A model generated the notes under the pieces. That model was not told the DNA's origin and searched no databases. It worked only from the letters and a program-made list of their open reading frames with translations. Below, in pieces: positions 33,724-42,605 of a stretch of DNA of 64,000 nt. The stretch comes from Oscillibacter sp. GTDB taxonomy: Bacteria; Bacillota; Clostridia; Oscillospirales; Oscillospiraceae. The DNA is taken from assembly GCA_014799925.1 (NCBI GenBank), contig JAAVHC010000019.1, positions 1 to 64,000 on the forward strand, in the 5' to 3' direction. The position numbers and the translations under genes are program-made. Every line of letters starts with the position of its first letter. Position 1 is the first letter of the stretch.

Positions 33724-33736
33724 GGAGGAACATCTA

Positions 33737-35158
33737 TTGGGCGGTTTTTTTGGAGCGATCTCTAAGAGAGACTGCGTGCTTGACATCTTTTTCGGCGTGG
33801 ACTACCACTCCCATCTGGGCACCCGCCGGGGCGGCATGATCGTCTATGATAAAAAAGACGGTTTCCAGCGCCAGATCCACAACATTGAAAACACCCCCTT
33901 CCGAACCAAGTTTGAGAAGGACGTCACGAAATTCCACGGCACCAGCGGCGTGGGCTGTATCAGCGACACGGACCCCCAGCCCCTGCTGGTGCGCTCCCAC
34001 CTGGGACTGTACGCCGTCACCACCGTGGGCATCATCAACAACGCCGACGCGTTGGTGGACGCCTATCTGACCCGCCAGGGCAGCCAGTTCATGGCCATGA
34101 GCTCCGGCAAGGTCAACACCACCGAGCTCACCGCCGCCCTCATCAACCAGAGGGACACCCTGGCGGAGGGCATCCGCCACGCCCAGGAGGTCATCGACGG
34201 CTCCGCCACCATTCTGGTGCTGACCCCGGACGGCATCATCGCCGCCCGGGACAAGCTGGGCCGCCTGCCGGTGCTCATCGGCCAGAACGAGGACGGGTGC
34301 TGCGTGTCCTTCGAGTCCTTTGCCTACCACAAGCTGGGGTATAACGACGCCTACGAGCTGGGCCCCCGGGAGATCGTGGAGGTGACGGCGGAGGGGTGGA
34401 AAACCCTCTCTCCCGCCGGGGATAAAATGCGCATCTGCGCCTTCCTGTGGACCTACTACGGCTACCCCAACTCCAACTATGAGGGGGTCAACGTGGAGGT
34501 CATGCGCTACCGCAACGGGGAGATCATGGCCCGGGACGAGATCGCCCGGGGCCAGCTGCCCAAGGTGGACTGGGTGGCCGGCGTGCCGGACTCCGGCCTG
34601 CCCCACGCCATCGGCTTCGCCAACCGGTCCGGCAAAGCCTTCGCCCGGCCCTTCGTGAAATACACCCCCACCTGGCCCCGGTCCTTCATGCCCGCCAATC
34701 AGGACATCCGGAACCAGGTGGCCAAGATGAAGCAGATCCCCGTCCCCGAGCTCATCGAGGGAAAGAAGCTGCTGTTCGTGGACGACTCCATCGTCCGGGG
34801 CACCCAGCTGCGGGAGACCATCGAGTTCCTGTACGGCTGCGGCGCGGAGGAGGTCCATATGCGCTCCGCCTGCCCGCCCATCATGTACGGGTGCAAGTAC
34901 CTGAACTTCTCCCGGAGCAACTCCGCCATGGAGCTGCTGGCCCGGGCCACCATCCAGAAGCTGGAGGGCGACGAGGGCCAGGAGCACCTGGACGAGTACG
35001 CCGACGGCTCTACGGCGCGGGGCCGGTGCCTGCTGAAAACCATCTGCGAGGACATGGGCTTCAGCTCCCTGGGCTATCAGTCCCTGGACGGCCTGCTGGA
35101 GGCCATCGGGATTGATAAGGATAAAATCTGCACCTACTGCTGGACCGGGAAGGAATAA
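33737..35158 (+). CDS. purF: amidophosphoribosyltransferase-like protein lacking the N-terminal Cys
   Basis: A 473-residue PurF homologue, first step of purine synthesis (PRPP to phosphoribosylamine). The N-terminal Ntn amidotransferase fold is recognisable (DYHSHLGTRRGG, about 23-34) and the C-terminal phosphoribosyltransferase has the PRPP loop LLFVDDSIVRGTQ (about 341). The start is TTG 33737 at good distance from AAGGAGG, giving MGGFFGAIS. The position that should hold the catalytic Cys after Met removal is Gly. Glutamine hydrolysis therefore looks impossible and the enzyme may use free ammonia. I recall similar MGGFFG proteins in other Clostridia and Bacteroidetes. Confidence 0.88.
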   Translation: MGGFFGAISKRDCVLDIFFGVDYHSHLGTRRGGMIVYDKKDGFQRQIHNIENTPFRTKFEKDVTKFHGTSGVGCISDTDPQPLLVRSHLGLYAVTTVGIINNADALVDAYLTRQGSQFMAMSSGKVNTTELTAALINQRDTLAEGIRHAQEVIDGSATILVLTPDGIIAARDKLGRLPVLIGQNEDGCCVSFESFAYHKLGYNDAYELGPREIVEVTAEGWKTLSPAGDKMRICAFLWTYYGYPNSNYEGVNVEVMRYRNGEIMARDEIARGQLPKVDWVAGVPDSGLPHAIGFANRSGKAFARPFVKYTPTWPRSFMPANQDIRNQVAKMKQIPVPELIEGKKLLFVDDSIVRGTQLRETIEFLYGCGAEEVHMRSACPPIMYGCKYLNFSRSNSAMELLARATIQKLEGDEGQEHLDEYADGSTARGRCLLKTICEDMGFSSLGYQSLDGLLEAIGIDKDKICTYCWTGKE

Positions 35159-35169
35159 GAGCCCATCAT

Positions 35170-35700
35170 ATTTGATTTGCAAGGTGCGCTTTGCACGACC
35201 TTTTGTGCAGCCCGGTGTGCGACCCGGTACCTGGGGCGGGGTTCGACTTGCTTTCGTACGTGACTAACGCGGAGGTTTGTCTTCCCTCAAATGTATCTGG
35301 GGAAACGGTGAAGGTTGCCGGACAGGGGACAACCGCTCAGATGAATTTGCGATAGAAAGCCCCATAGCAGGCTCTGTCCCTTTAACAGGGCGGCAGCTGT
35401 GCAGTGGCCTGCGGCCACTTGCAAGCCTGGGGTGGGCTTTGCCCACCTAACGGCCGGAGTTATGGAAGTACCAAGCCGCCAGATCAGATGCCCGTAGGAC
35501 TGGTTGTTTACGGGGCAGCGAAACTCTTCATCCCTGCCCAATGTCCGATAAACCCCCGCCGATGCCCCGCCGGATAGGCGGGGCTGAGTAAGGGATTCTT
35601 AAACCGTAGGTTTAAGCGAGCTTTTGGTACTTTTCCCTCGCGGGAAAAGTACGCTCGCGTCCCCGCCTGTGGGCGGGCAGCCCCCGTCCCCCGCAGGGGA
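35170..35700. repeat. palindromic intergenic element, copy B (right end shared, different core)
   Basis: Between purF and purM. The right end 35589-35660 matches copies A and E: AAGGGATTC, hairpin CTTAAACC/GGTTTAAG (35598-35616), GAGCTTTTGG, hairpin GTACTTTTCCC/GGGAAAAGTAC (35627-35652). The interior differs and carries several other hairpins (for example GGTGGGC/GCCCACC near 35431 and CCCCGCC/GGCGGGG near 35563). No gene is supported inside. Confidence 0.65.
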
Positions 35701-35727
35701 CAACAACCGGAAAGTGAGAAAAACGAT

Positions 35728-36765
35728 ATGAGTGAAAGTTATTCCGCCTCCTACGCCGCCGCCGGCGTGGACATCACGGCGGGCTACAAGGCGGTGGAGC
35801 TGATGAAGGCCCACGTGGCCCGCACACAGACATCCGGCATGACCGGGAGCATCGGCGGCTTCGGCGGCCTCTTTGAGCTGGACACCACCGGCATGGCCCA
35901 CCCCTGCCTAGTCTCCGGCACCGACGGCGTGGGCACCAAGATCCGCATCGCCCAGCTGCTGGACAAACACGACACCATCGGCATCGACTGCGTGGCCATG
36001 TGCGTCAACGACGTCATCTGCTGCGGCGCGAAGCCCCTGTTCTTCCTGGACTACATCGCCTGCGGCAGGAACGTGCCGGAGAAAATCGCCTCCATCGTCT
36101 CGGGCGTGGCCGAGGGCTGCGTCCAGGCCGGGGCCGCCCTCGTCGGCGGCGAGACCGCCGAGCACCCCGGCGTCATGGCCGAGGACGACTACGACCTGGC
36201 GGGCTTCACCGTGGGCGTGGTGGACCGGGAGAAAATGATCGACAACAGCCGGACCCGGGTGGGAGACGTCATCCTGGCCCTGAACTCCAACGGCCTCCAT
36301 TCCAACGGCTTCTCCCTGGTGCGCAAGGTGCTGGACGTGGAGCACGCCGATCTGAACCAGTGGAGCGAGGAGCTGGGCGGCACGTTGGGCGGCGACCTGC
36401 TCCAGCCCACCAAAATCTATGTCAAGCCGGTGCTGGCGGCCATTGAGGCCGCAGAGGTCCACGGTATCAGCCACATCACCGGCGGCGGTTTCTACGAAAA
36501 TATTCCCCGCTGCCTGCCTCAGGGGCTGACGGCGAAGATCGAAAAATCAGCTCTGTGGATTGCCCCCATCTTCCGGATGATCCAGCGCGTCGGCAATATC
36601 CCCGAACGGGACATGTTCAACACTTTCAACATGGGCACCGGCATGGTGCTGGTAGTCGCCAAAGGGGACGCGGACAAGGCCGTCGCGGCACTGAACAGCG
36701 AGGGTCAGGGCGCCCGGATCATCGGCGAGATCGCCGCCGGGGAGGAAAAGGTGGTCCTATGCTGA
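35728..36765 (+). CDS. purM: AIR synthetase (FGAM cyclo-ligase)
   Basis: A 345-residue ATP-dependent cyclo-ligase converting FGAM to AIR. Typical segments are YAAAGVDITAGYKAVELMK, GGFGGLFEL, LVSGTDGVGTK, CVNDVICCGAKPLFFLDY and GGETAEHPGVM; the C-terminal domain has HITGGGFYENIPR. The length is normal. Its ribosome-binding site (GGAAAGTGAG) is weaker than most here. purN overlaps its end by 7 bp. Confidence 0.97.
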   Translation: MSESYSASYAAAGVDITAGYKAVELMKAHVARTQTSGMTGSIGGFGGLFELDTTGMAHPCLVSGTDGVGTKIRIAQLLDKHDTIGIDCVAMCVNDVICCGAKPLFFLDYIACGRNVPEKIASIVSGVAEGCVQAGAALVGGETAEHPGVMAEDDYDLAGFTVGVVDREKMIDNSRTRVGDVILALNSNGLHSNGFSLVRKVLDVEHADLNQWSEELGGTLGGDLLQPTKIYVKPVLAAIEAAEVHGISHITGGGFYENIPRCLPQGLTAKIEKSALWIAPIFRMIQRVGNIPERDMFNTFNMGTGMVLVVAKGDADKAVAALNSEGQGARIIGEIAAGEEKVVLC

Positions 36766-37367
36766 CCGCCCGGATCGCTGTTGTTGTCTCCGGCGGCGGG
36801 ACGAATTTGCAGGCGCTGATTGACGCTCAGGCCAGGGGAGAGCTGAAGAGCGGACAGATTGCCCTGGTCATTGCCGACAAGGCGGGGATTGGGGCCATCG
36901 CCCGTGCGGAGAAAGCGGGCATTGACCGCAAGGTTATCGTCCGGAAGGAAGAAGGCTTTGAGGAGAAGGTCCTGGCCGCCCTGGCGGAGCACCGGATCGA
37001 CATGGCGGTTCTGGCGGGCTTCCTGGGCATTCTTTCGGCGGATTTCATCGCGAGGTTTCCCGGCCCCATTCTCAACATCCACCCGGCCCTCATTCCCTCC
37101 TTCTGCGGGAAGGGGTTCTATGGCCTCCGGGTCCACCGGGCGGCGCTGGACTGCGGCGTGAAGGTCACCGGGGCCACGGTACACTATGTCAACGAGGTCC
37201 CCGACGGAGGGAGGATCCTTCTGCAAAAGGCAGTGGACGTCCTCCCCGGCGACACGCCGGAAACCCTGCAAAGGCGGGTCATGGAGGAGGCTGAGTGGAT
37301 TTTGCTGCCCCAGGCGGCGGAAATCGTGTGCGCACAGATTGTGCGGGAAAAGGAGTCAAACGAATGA
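36759..37367 (+). CDS. purN: GAR formyltransferase
   Basis: A 202-residue enzyme that formylates GAR with 10-formyl-THF. The N-terminal VVVSGGGTNLQALID loop, the catalytic stretch NIHPALIPSFCGKGFYG with the conserved His, and the VTGATVHYVNEVPDGG segment with the catalytic Asp region are present. The start ATG 36759 lies inside the end of purM and is preceded by GGAGGAAAAGG. It overlaps the next gene as ATGA. Confidence 0.96.
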   Translation: MLTARIAVVVSGGGTNLQALIDAQARGELKSGQIALVIADKAGIGAIARAEKAGIDRKVIVRKEEGFEEKVLAALAEHRIDMAVLAGFLGILSADFIARFPGPILNIHPALIPSFCGKGFYGLRVHRAALDCGVKVTGATVHYVNEVPDGGRILLQKAVDVLPGDTPETLQRRVMEEAEWILLPQAAEIVCAQIVREKESNE

Positions 37368-38071
37368 AACAGGACCTCTGCGCGCTGCTGCGCGAGAACA
37401 GCTATCCCGGCCGGGGCATTATGCTGGGCCGCAGCGCCGACGGCAAAAGCGCCGTCATCGCCTACTTCATCATGGGCCGCAGCGAGAACAGCCGCAACCG
37501 CGTCTTTGAGGAGACCCAGGACGGCATCCGGACAAAGGCCTTTGACGAGAGCAAGATGACGGACCCGTCCCTCATCATCTACCACCCCGTCCGCCGTATG
37601 CCCAACGGCATCACCATCGTCACCAACGGCGACCAGACCGACACCATCCGGGACAGCATCCTCCAGGGCCATTGCTACCGCCACGGCCTGCACCGCCGCG
37701 CCTTTGAGCCGGACGGGCCCAACTGGACCCCCCGCATTTCCGGCGAGGTCCTGCCGGATGGCAGGTACGCGCTGTCCATCCTGAAGAGCCTGGACGGCGA
37801 CGAGAGCTGCTGCTGCCGGTATTTCTATGAGTACGACGCGCCCAAAGCCGGGTCCGGCCACTTCATCTGCACCTATCAGGGCGACGGAAACCCCCTGCCC
37901 TCCTTCGCCGGGGAGCCTGTCTTCGTTGATCTCACCGCCCCCGACGCACCCACGCTGGCAAAGGAGCTGTGGGAGAGCCTGAACGAGGATAACAAGGTCG
38001 CTCTGTTTGTGGAATATATCGATCTGGAGCACGGCGCGCGGCACACTGTGATCCAAAACAAGCACTGCTGA
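37364..38071 (+). CDS. purO: IMP cyclohydrolase, stand-alone (PurO family)
   Basis: A 235-residue protein of the PurO-type IMP cyclohydrolase family, which closes FAICAR to IMP. Recognisable segments are NSYPGRGIMLGRSADGK, VIAYFIMGRSENSRNRVF and the later NGDQTDTI. It starts 4 bp inside the purN end. Archaeal-type PurO with a separate AICAR formyltransferase replaces the bifunctional PurH of most bacteria, and the matching transformylase is two genes downstream, which supports the call. Confidence 0.88.
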   Translation: MKQDLCALLRENSYPGRGIMLGRSADGKSAVIAYFIMGRSENSRNRVFEETQDGIRTKAFDESKMTDPSLIIYHPVRRMPNGITIVTNGDQTDTIRDSILQGHCYRHGLHRRAFEPDGPNWTPRISGEVLPDGRYALSILKSLDGDESCCCRYFYEYDAPKAGSGHFICTYQGDGNPLPSFAGEPVFVDLTAPDAPTLAKELWESLNEDNKVALFVEYIDLEHGARHTVIQNKHC

Positions 38072-38084
38072 AGGAGGGCGCGCC

Positions 38085-39521
38085 ATGGAACGAAACCGCG
38101 ACGGCTACACCTCCCCCCTGTCCACCCGCTACGCCAGCCGTGAGATGCAGTACCTTTTCTCCGACAACAACAAGTTCCGGACCTGGCGGAAGCTCTGGAT
38201 CGCCCTGGCGAAGGCCGAGCGCCAATTGGGCCTGAACATCACCCGGGAGCAGATCGACCAGCTGGAGGCCCACGCCGTGGACGTGAACTACGACGTGGCC
38301 GAGGCAAGAGAAAAGCTGGTCCGCCACGACGTCATGAGCCACGTCTACGCCTACGGCCGGCAGTGCCCCGACGCCGAGGCCATCATCCATCTGGGAGCCA
38401 CCTCCTGCTATGTGGGCGACAACACGGATATCCTGATTCTCCGGGACGCTTCCAATCTGGTGCTGCGCAAGTGCGCCCAGGTGCTGCGAAACCTCTCCAA
38501 GTTCGCGGAGCAGTATAAAAATCTGCCCTGTCTCGCCTACACCCATCTCCAGCCAGCCCAGCTCACCACCGTGGGCAAGCGCGCCACACTGTGGATGAAC
38601 GAGCTGGTGATGGATATGGAGAATCTGGAGTTCCAGGTGAGCCGGCTGCGCCTGCGGGGCGCGAAGGGCACCACCGGCACCCAGGCCAGCTTCATGGAGC
38701 TGTTCGAGGGCGACGAGGAGAAGGTCAGGGAGCTGGAGCGCCTGGTCGCCCGGCAGATGGGCTTCGAGAAATGCGTGGCCGTCTCCGGCCAGACCTACTC
38801 CCGGAAAACCGACGCCTACGTCCTCTCCGCCCTCTCCGGCGTGGCCCAGTCGGCCTGCAAATTCGCCAACGATCTGCGGATTTTACAGTCCTTCGAGGAG
38901 ATGGAGGAACCCTTCGAGAAGAACCAGATCGGGTCCTCCGCCATGCCCTACAAGCGCAACCCCATGCGGAGTGAGCGCATCTGCGCCCTGGCCCGGTACG
39001 TCATCCAGGACGGGGTGAACCCCGCCATGACCGCCGCCACCCAGTGGTTCGAGCGCACCCTGGACGACAGCGCCAACAAGCGCATCGCCGTGGCGGAAGC
39101 GTTCCTTGCGGCGGACGCCATTCTGGAGATCTACATCAACGTCACCGCCGGACTGGTGGTCTATGACCGGGTGGTCCGCCGGAGAGTGATGGAGAAGCTG
39201 CCCTTCATGGCCACGGAAAACATCATGATGGAGGCCGTCAAACGGGGCGGCAACCGCCAGGGGCTCCACGAGGCCCTGCGGGAGCACTCCCACGCCGCCG
39301 CCCGTAAGGTCAAGCTGGAGGGCGGGGCCAATGACCTGATCGACCGCATCGTGGCGGACCCGCTGTTCCCCCTGAGCCGGGAGGAAATCGACGCGCAGAT
39401 GGCCCCGGAGAAGTACGTGGGCCGGGCCCCCGGTCAGGTGACGGAGTTCTTGCGGGACGAAATCGCCCCGCTGCTGGAAAAATACCCGGATGAATCCATC
39501 CGGGCGGAATTGAACGTGTAA
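38085..39521 (+). CDS. purB: adenylosuccinate lyase
   Basis: A 478-residue fumarase/aspartase-superfamily lyase acting twice in purine synthesis, on SAICAR and on adenylosuccinate. Visible are TSPLSTRYAS at the N-terminus, the HLGATSCYVGDN segment with the catalytic His, the THLQPAQ motif, and the superfamily signature GSSAMPYKRNPMRSE (about 285-299). ATG 38085 has AAGGAGGG upstream and lies 13 bases after purO. Confidence 0.97.
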   Translation: MERNRDGYTSPLSTRYASREMQYLFSDNNKFRTWRKLWIALAKAERQLGLNITREQIDQLEAHAVDVNYDVAEAREKLVRHDVMSHVYAYGRQCPDAEAIIHLGATSCYVGDNTDILILRDASNLVLRKCAQVLRNLSKFAEQYKNLPCLAYTHLQPAQLTTVGKRATLWMNELVMDMENLEFQVSRLRLRGAKGTTGTQASFMELFEGDEEKVRELERLVARQMGFEKCVAVSGQTYSRKTDAYVLSALSGVAQSACKFANDLRILQSFEEMEEPFEKNQIGSSAMPYKRNPMRSERICALARYVIQDGVNPAMTAATQWFERTLDDSANKRIAVAEAFLAADAILEIYINVTAGLVVYDRVVRRRVMEKLPFMATENIMMEAVKRGGNRQGLHEALREHSHAAARKVKLEGGANDLIDRIVADPLFPLSREEIDAQMAPEKYVGRAPGQVTEFLRDEIAPLLEKYPDESIRAELNV

Positions 39522-39550
39522 ACAGACGTAAACGTCGAAGGAGTACCGCC

Positions 39551-40735
39551 ATGAACGAATTAGAACTGAAATACGGCTGCAACCCCAACCAGAAGCCCTC
39601 CCGCATCTTCATGAAGGACGGGAGCGACCTCCCGCTGGAGGTCCTCAATGGCAAGCCCGGCTACATCAACTTCCTGGACGCGCTGAACGCGTGGCAGCTG
39701 GTAAAGGAGCTGAAGGAGGCCACCGGCCTGCCCGCCGCCACCTCCTTCAAGCACGTCTCTCCCACCTCCGCCGCCGTGGGCCTGCCCCTGAGCAAGGCTC
39801 TGAAGCAGGCGTGCTTCGTGGACGACGTGCCGGGCCTGGACGAGAGCCCCCTGGCCTGCGCTTATGCCCGCGCCCGCGGCACGGACCGCCTGTGCTCCTT
39901 CGGCGACTGGGCGGCGCTGAGCGACGTGTGCGACGCGACCACCGCGAAGCTCATCCAGCGGGAGGTCTCCGACGGCGTGATTGCCCCCGGTTACACCGAC
40001 GAGGCCCTGGAGATCCTGAAGACCAAGCGCAGGGGCGGGTACAATATCGTCAGAATCGACCCCGGCTATGTCCCCGCGCCCCAGGAGACCAAGGACGTTT
40101 TCGGCGTGACCTTCCAGCAGGGGCGGAATGAGTTCAAAATCGGGGCGCACCTTCTGGAGAACATCGTCACCGCCAACAGCAATCTGCCGGAGGAGGCCAG
40201 GCGGGACCTGATCGTGGCCCTGATTACGCTGAAGTACACCCAGTCCAACTCCGTGTGCTACGCCGTGGACGGACAGGCCATCGGCGTGGGCGCGGGCCAG
40301 CAGAGCCGCATCCACTGCACCAGGCTTGCCGGCGCCAAGGCGGACACCTGGCACCTCCGCCAGCACCCCAAGGTGCTGAGCCTGCCCTTCCTGCCCACCC
40401 TGGGCCGCCCGGAGCGGGACAACGTCATTGACAGCTACATCAACGGCAACGAGGAGAACGTCTGCGAGGCGGGCGTCTGGCAGCGGTATTTCACCGCCCA
40501 GCCCTCCCCCCTGACGGCTCAGGAGGCCCGCGCCTGGCTGGACAACCGCAAGGGCGTGGCCCTGGGCAGCGACGCGTTTTTCCCCTTCCCCGACAACATC
40601 GAGCGGGCCCGCCGCTCCGGCGTGCGGTATATCGCCGAGCCCGGCGGCTCCATCCGGGATGATCTGGTCATTGCCAAGTGCAATGATTATGATATGGTGA
40701 TGGCGTTTACGGGGATGAGGCTGTTCCATCACTGA
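39551..40735 (+). CDS. purH: AICAR formyltransferase, stand-alone (PurH C-terminal domain only)
   Basis: A 394-residue protein equivalent to the transformylase half of PurH; it has no N-terminal MGS-like cyclohydrolase domain. Conserved pieces are LKYGCNPNQKPS, the catalytic Lys-His in TSFKHVSPTSAAVG, YTQSNSVCYA, GAGQQSRIHCT and the C-terminal SDAFFPFPDNIE and GGSIRDD. ATG 39551 follows GAAGGAG. Together with the PurO-type gene it completes IMP synthesis. Repeat element C begins at the base after its stop codon. Confidence 0.95.
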   Translation: MNELELKYGCNPNQKPSRIFMKDGSDLPLEVLNGKPGYINFLDALNAWQLVKELKEATGLPAATSFKHVSPTSAAVGLPLSKALKQACFVDDVPGLDESPLACAYARARGTDRLCSFGDWAALSDVCDATTAKLIQREVSDGVIAPGYTDEALEILKTKRRGGYNIVRIDPGYVPAPQETKDVFGVTFQQGRNEFKIGAHLLENIVTANSNLPEEARRDLIVALITLKYTQSNSVCYAVDGQAIGVGAGQQSRIHCTRLAGAKADTWHLRQHPKVLSLPFLPTLGRPERDNVIDSYINGNEENVCEAGVWQRYFTAQPSPLTAQEARAWLDNRKGVALGSDAFFPFPDNIERARRSGVRYIAEPGGSIRDDLVIAKCNDYDMVMAFTGMRLFHH

Positions 40736-41290
40736 TTGTTTCTATTCGATAGTCCCGGGGCTGCGCGCCCCGGACCTACGGGTACTTTTTGTGCGAACAA
40801 AAAGTACCCAAAAAATCGCCGGGGAGACCCCGGACCCCCTTGGGGCATCGCCTTGCGGCGACACCCTATGTTTTGATTATTTTACGCTACGATCTGATAG
40901 ACTGGCTCTTCTGCGGAGTTCCCTGGGCCGTAAGTGGGCGAAGCGTCTGCGGATGCGCTCTTATGGTTGTCGTTGGACAACTCACGCGCCAGTCTCTGCG
41001 TCTACTGTTTATTATCGTCAACTCTGCGCCTCAAGGCGATGGCTAAAAGCTGATTAAAGAGGCGGCTGAGCTTCCTCTGGCTCCCGTTAGGACCCGTGCA
41101 ATAGTAGTTAGCACCGGCGGGTTCTGATTGGCGCCAATTTAGCGTGGAGAACCCCGTTGTGCCAAATAAACAAAAAATAGTAAAGGGGTCCGGACCATTG
41201 GTCCGGCGCGCTTTTGGTTACTTTTCCCGCGCGGGAAAAGTAACCGCAGGTCCGGGCTGCGTAAGCCCGGGACTTTCGTAAAGCAACAAC
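40736..41290. repeat. palindromic intergenic element, copy C (best-defined ends)
   Basis: Starts right after the purH stop (TTGTTTC, 40736) and ends near 41290. The two ends are inverted copies of one three-hairpin module: CCCCGG-type hairpin, GGGTACTTTTTGT hairpin (40780-40809) on the left; GGTCCGG hairpin (41190-41206), a 30-bp perfect palindrome (41216-41245), and a CCGGGC/GCCCGG hairpin on the right. The core 40875-41098 is the reverse complement of the core of copy A. It separates purH from purD. Confidence 0.88.
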
Positions 41291-41330
41291 CCCCCCTCGC
41301 GCCGGGACGGCGCGAAGAAACGGAGGTATT

Positions 41331-42605
41331 ATGAATATTCTTGTGGTTGGCGGCGGAGGCCGCGAGCACGCGATCATCAAAAAGCTGAAAGAGGACCCGA
41401 GGGCGGAAAATATCTACGCCCTGCCGGGCAACGGCGGCATCGCCGCCGACGCCGTCTGCCTGGGCGGCTCCGCCGCCGATATCCCTGCCGTAATTGCCGC
41501 GGCCAGGGAAAATAACATCGACTTCGTGGTCGTCGCCCCGGACGACCCGCTGGTGCTGGGGATGGCGGACGCGCTGGAGGCGGAGGGCTTCCTCTGCTTC
41601 GGCCCCAGGAAAAACGCCGCCATCATCGAGGGCAGCAAGGCCTTTTCCAAGGACCTGATGAAAAAATACGGCATCCCCACCGCCGCCTTTGAGACCTTCA
41701 CCGACATAGACAGGGCCCTGGCCTACGTGGACGACTGCCCCCTGCCCACGGTGGTCAAGGCCGACGGCCTGGCCCTGGGCAAGGGCGTGCTGATCTGCGA
41801 GACCCGGGAGGCCGCCAGGGAGGCGGTCCGCTCCATGATGGAGGGCCGCCTGTTCGGAGACAGCGGCGCCACCGTGATCATCGAGGAATTCCTCACCGGG
41901 CCGGAGGTGTCCGTCCTGTCCTTCACCGACGGAGAGACCGTGGTGCCCATGGTATCCTCCATGGACCACAAGCGGGCGCTGGACGGCGACCAGGGACTGA
42001 ACACCGGCGGCATGGGCACCATCGCCCCCAACCCCTGCTACACGCCGGAAATCGCGGCCAAGTGCATGGAAACGATTTTCCTGCCCACCATCCGGGCCAT
42101 GAAGGCTGAGGGGCGGCCCTTCAGGGGCTGCCTGTACTTCGGCCTGATGCTGACGTCCGACGGTCCCAGGGTCATCGAGTACAACTGCCGCTTCGGCGAC
42201 CCGGAAACCCAGGTGGTGCTGCCCCTGCTGGAGAGCAGTCTGCTGGAGATCATGCTGGCGGTGTCCGAGGGCAGGCTGTCCGGGACCGAGGTCAGATTCA
42301 GCGATCAGTCCGCCTGCTGCGTGATCCTGGCCTCCCAGGGCTACCCCCAGAAGTACGAGAAGGGGTTCCCCATCACCCTGCCGGAGACGGCGGCGGACGA
42401 GCGGATCTACATCGCCGGGGCCGTACAGAAGGACGGCCGGCTGCTGACCAGCGGCGGCCGCGTGCTGGGGGCGGTGGCCGTGGCGGAGGATCTGCCGGCA
42501 GCCATCAACAAAGCGTATACTTTGGCTGATAAAATCCATTTCGGCAACGCTTTCTGCCGCCGGGACATCGGCCGGCGGGCGCTGAAAGCCTTGGAGGGGA
42601 AATAA
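41331..42605 (+). CDS. purD: GAR synthetase (phosphoribosylamine-glycine ligase)
   Basis: A 424-residue ATP-grasp ligase joining phosphoribosylamine and glycine. The N-terminal VVGGGGREHAI, the ATP-grasp region VKADGLALGKGV, the LSFTDGETVVPM and KRALDGDQGLNTGGMG segments, and EYNCRFGDPETQVV are all present. ATG 41331 has GGAGG ten bases upstream. It shares the TAATG junction with purL. Confidence 0.97.
   Translation: MNILVVGGGGREHAIIKKLKEDPRAENIYALPGNGGIAADAVCLGGSAADIPAVIAAARENNIDFVVVAPDDPLVLGMADALEAEGFLCFGPRKNAAIIEGSKAFSKDLMKKYGIPTAAFETFTDIDRALAYVDDCPLPTVVKADGLALGKGVLICETREAAREAVRSMMEGRLFGDSGATVIIEEFLTGPEVSVLSFTDGETVVPMVSSMDHKRALDGDQGLNTGGMGTIAPNPCYTPEIAAKCMETIFLPTIRAMKAEGRPFRGCLYFGLMLTSDGPRVIEYNCRFGDPETQVVLPLLESSLLEIMLAVSEGRLSGTEVRFSDQSACCVILASQGYPQKYEKGFPITLPETAADERIYIAGAVQKDGRLLTSGGRVLGAVAVAEDLPAAINKAYTLADKIHFGNAFCRRDIGRRALKALEGK

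Noticed and set aside
40789-41046. Short protein-coding frames inside elements A and C
   Set aside because: Similarity between copies is equal in overlapping frames and on both strands, and no ribosome-binding sites are present, so conservation is not at protein level.
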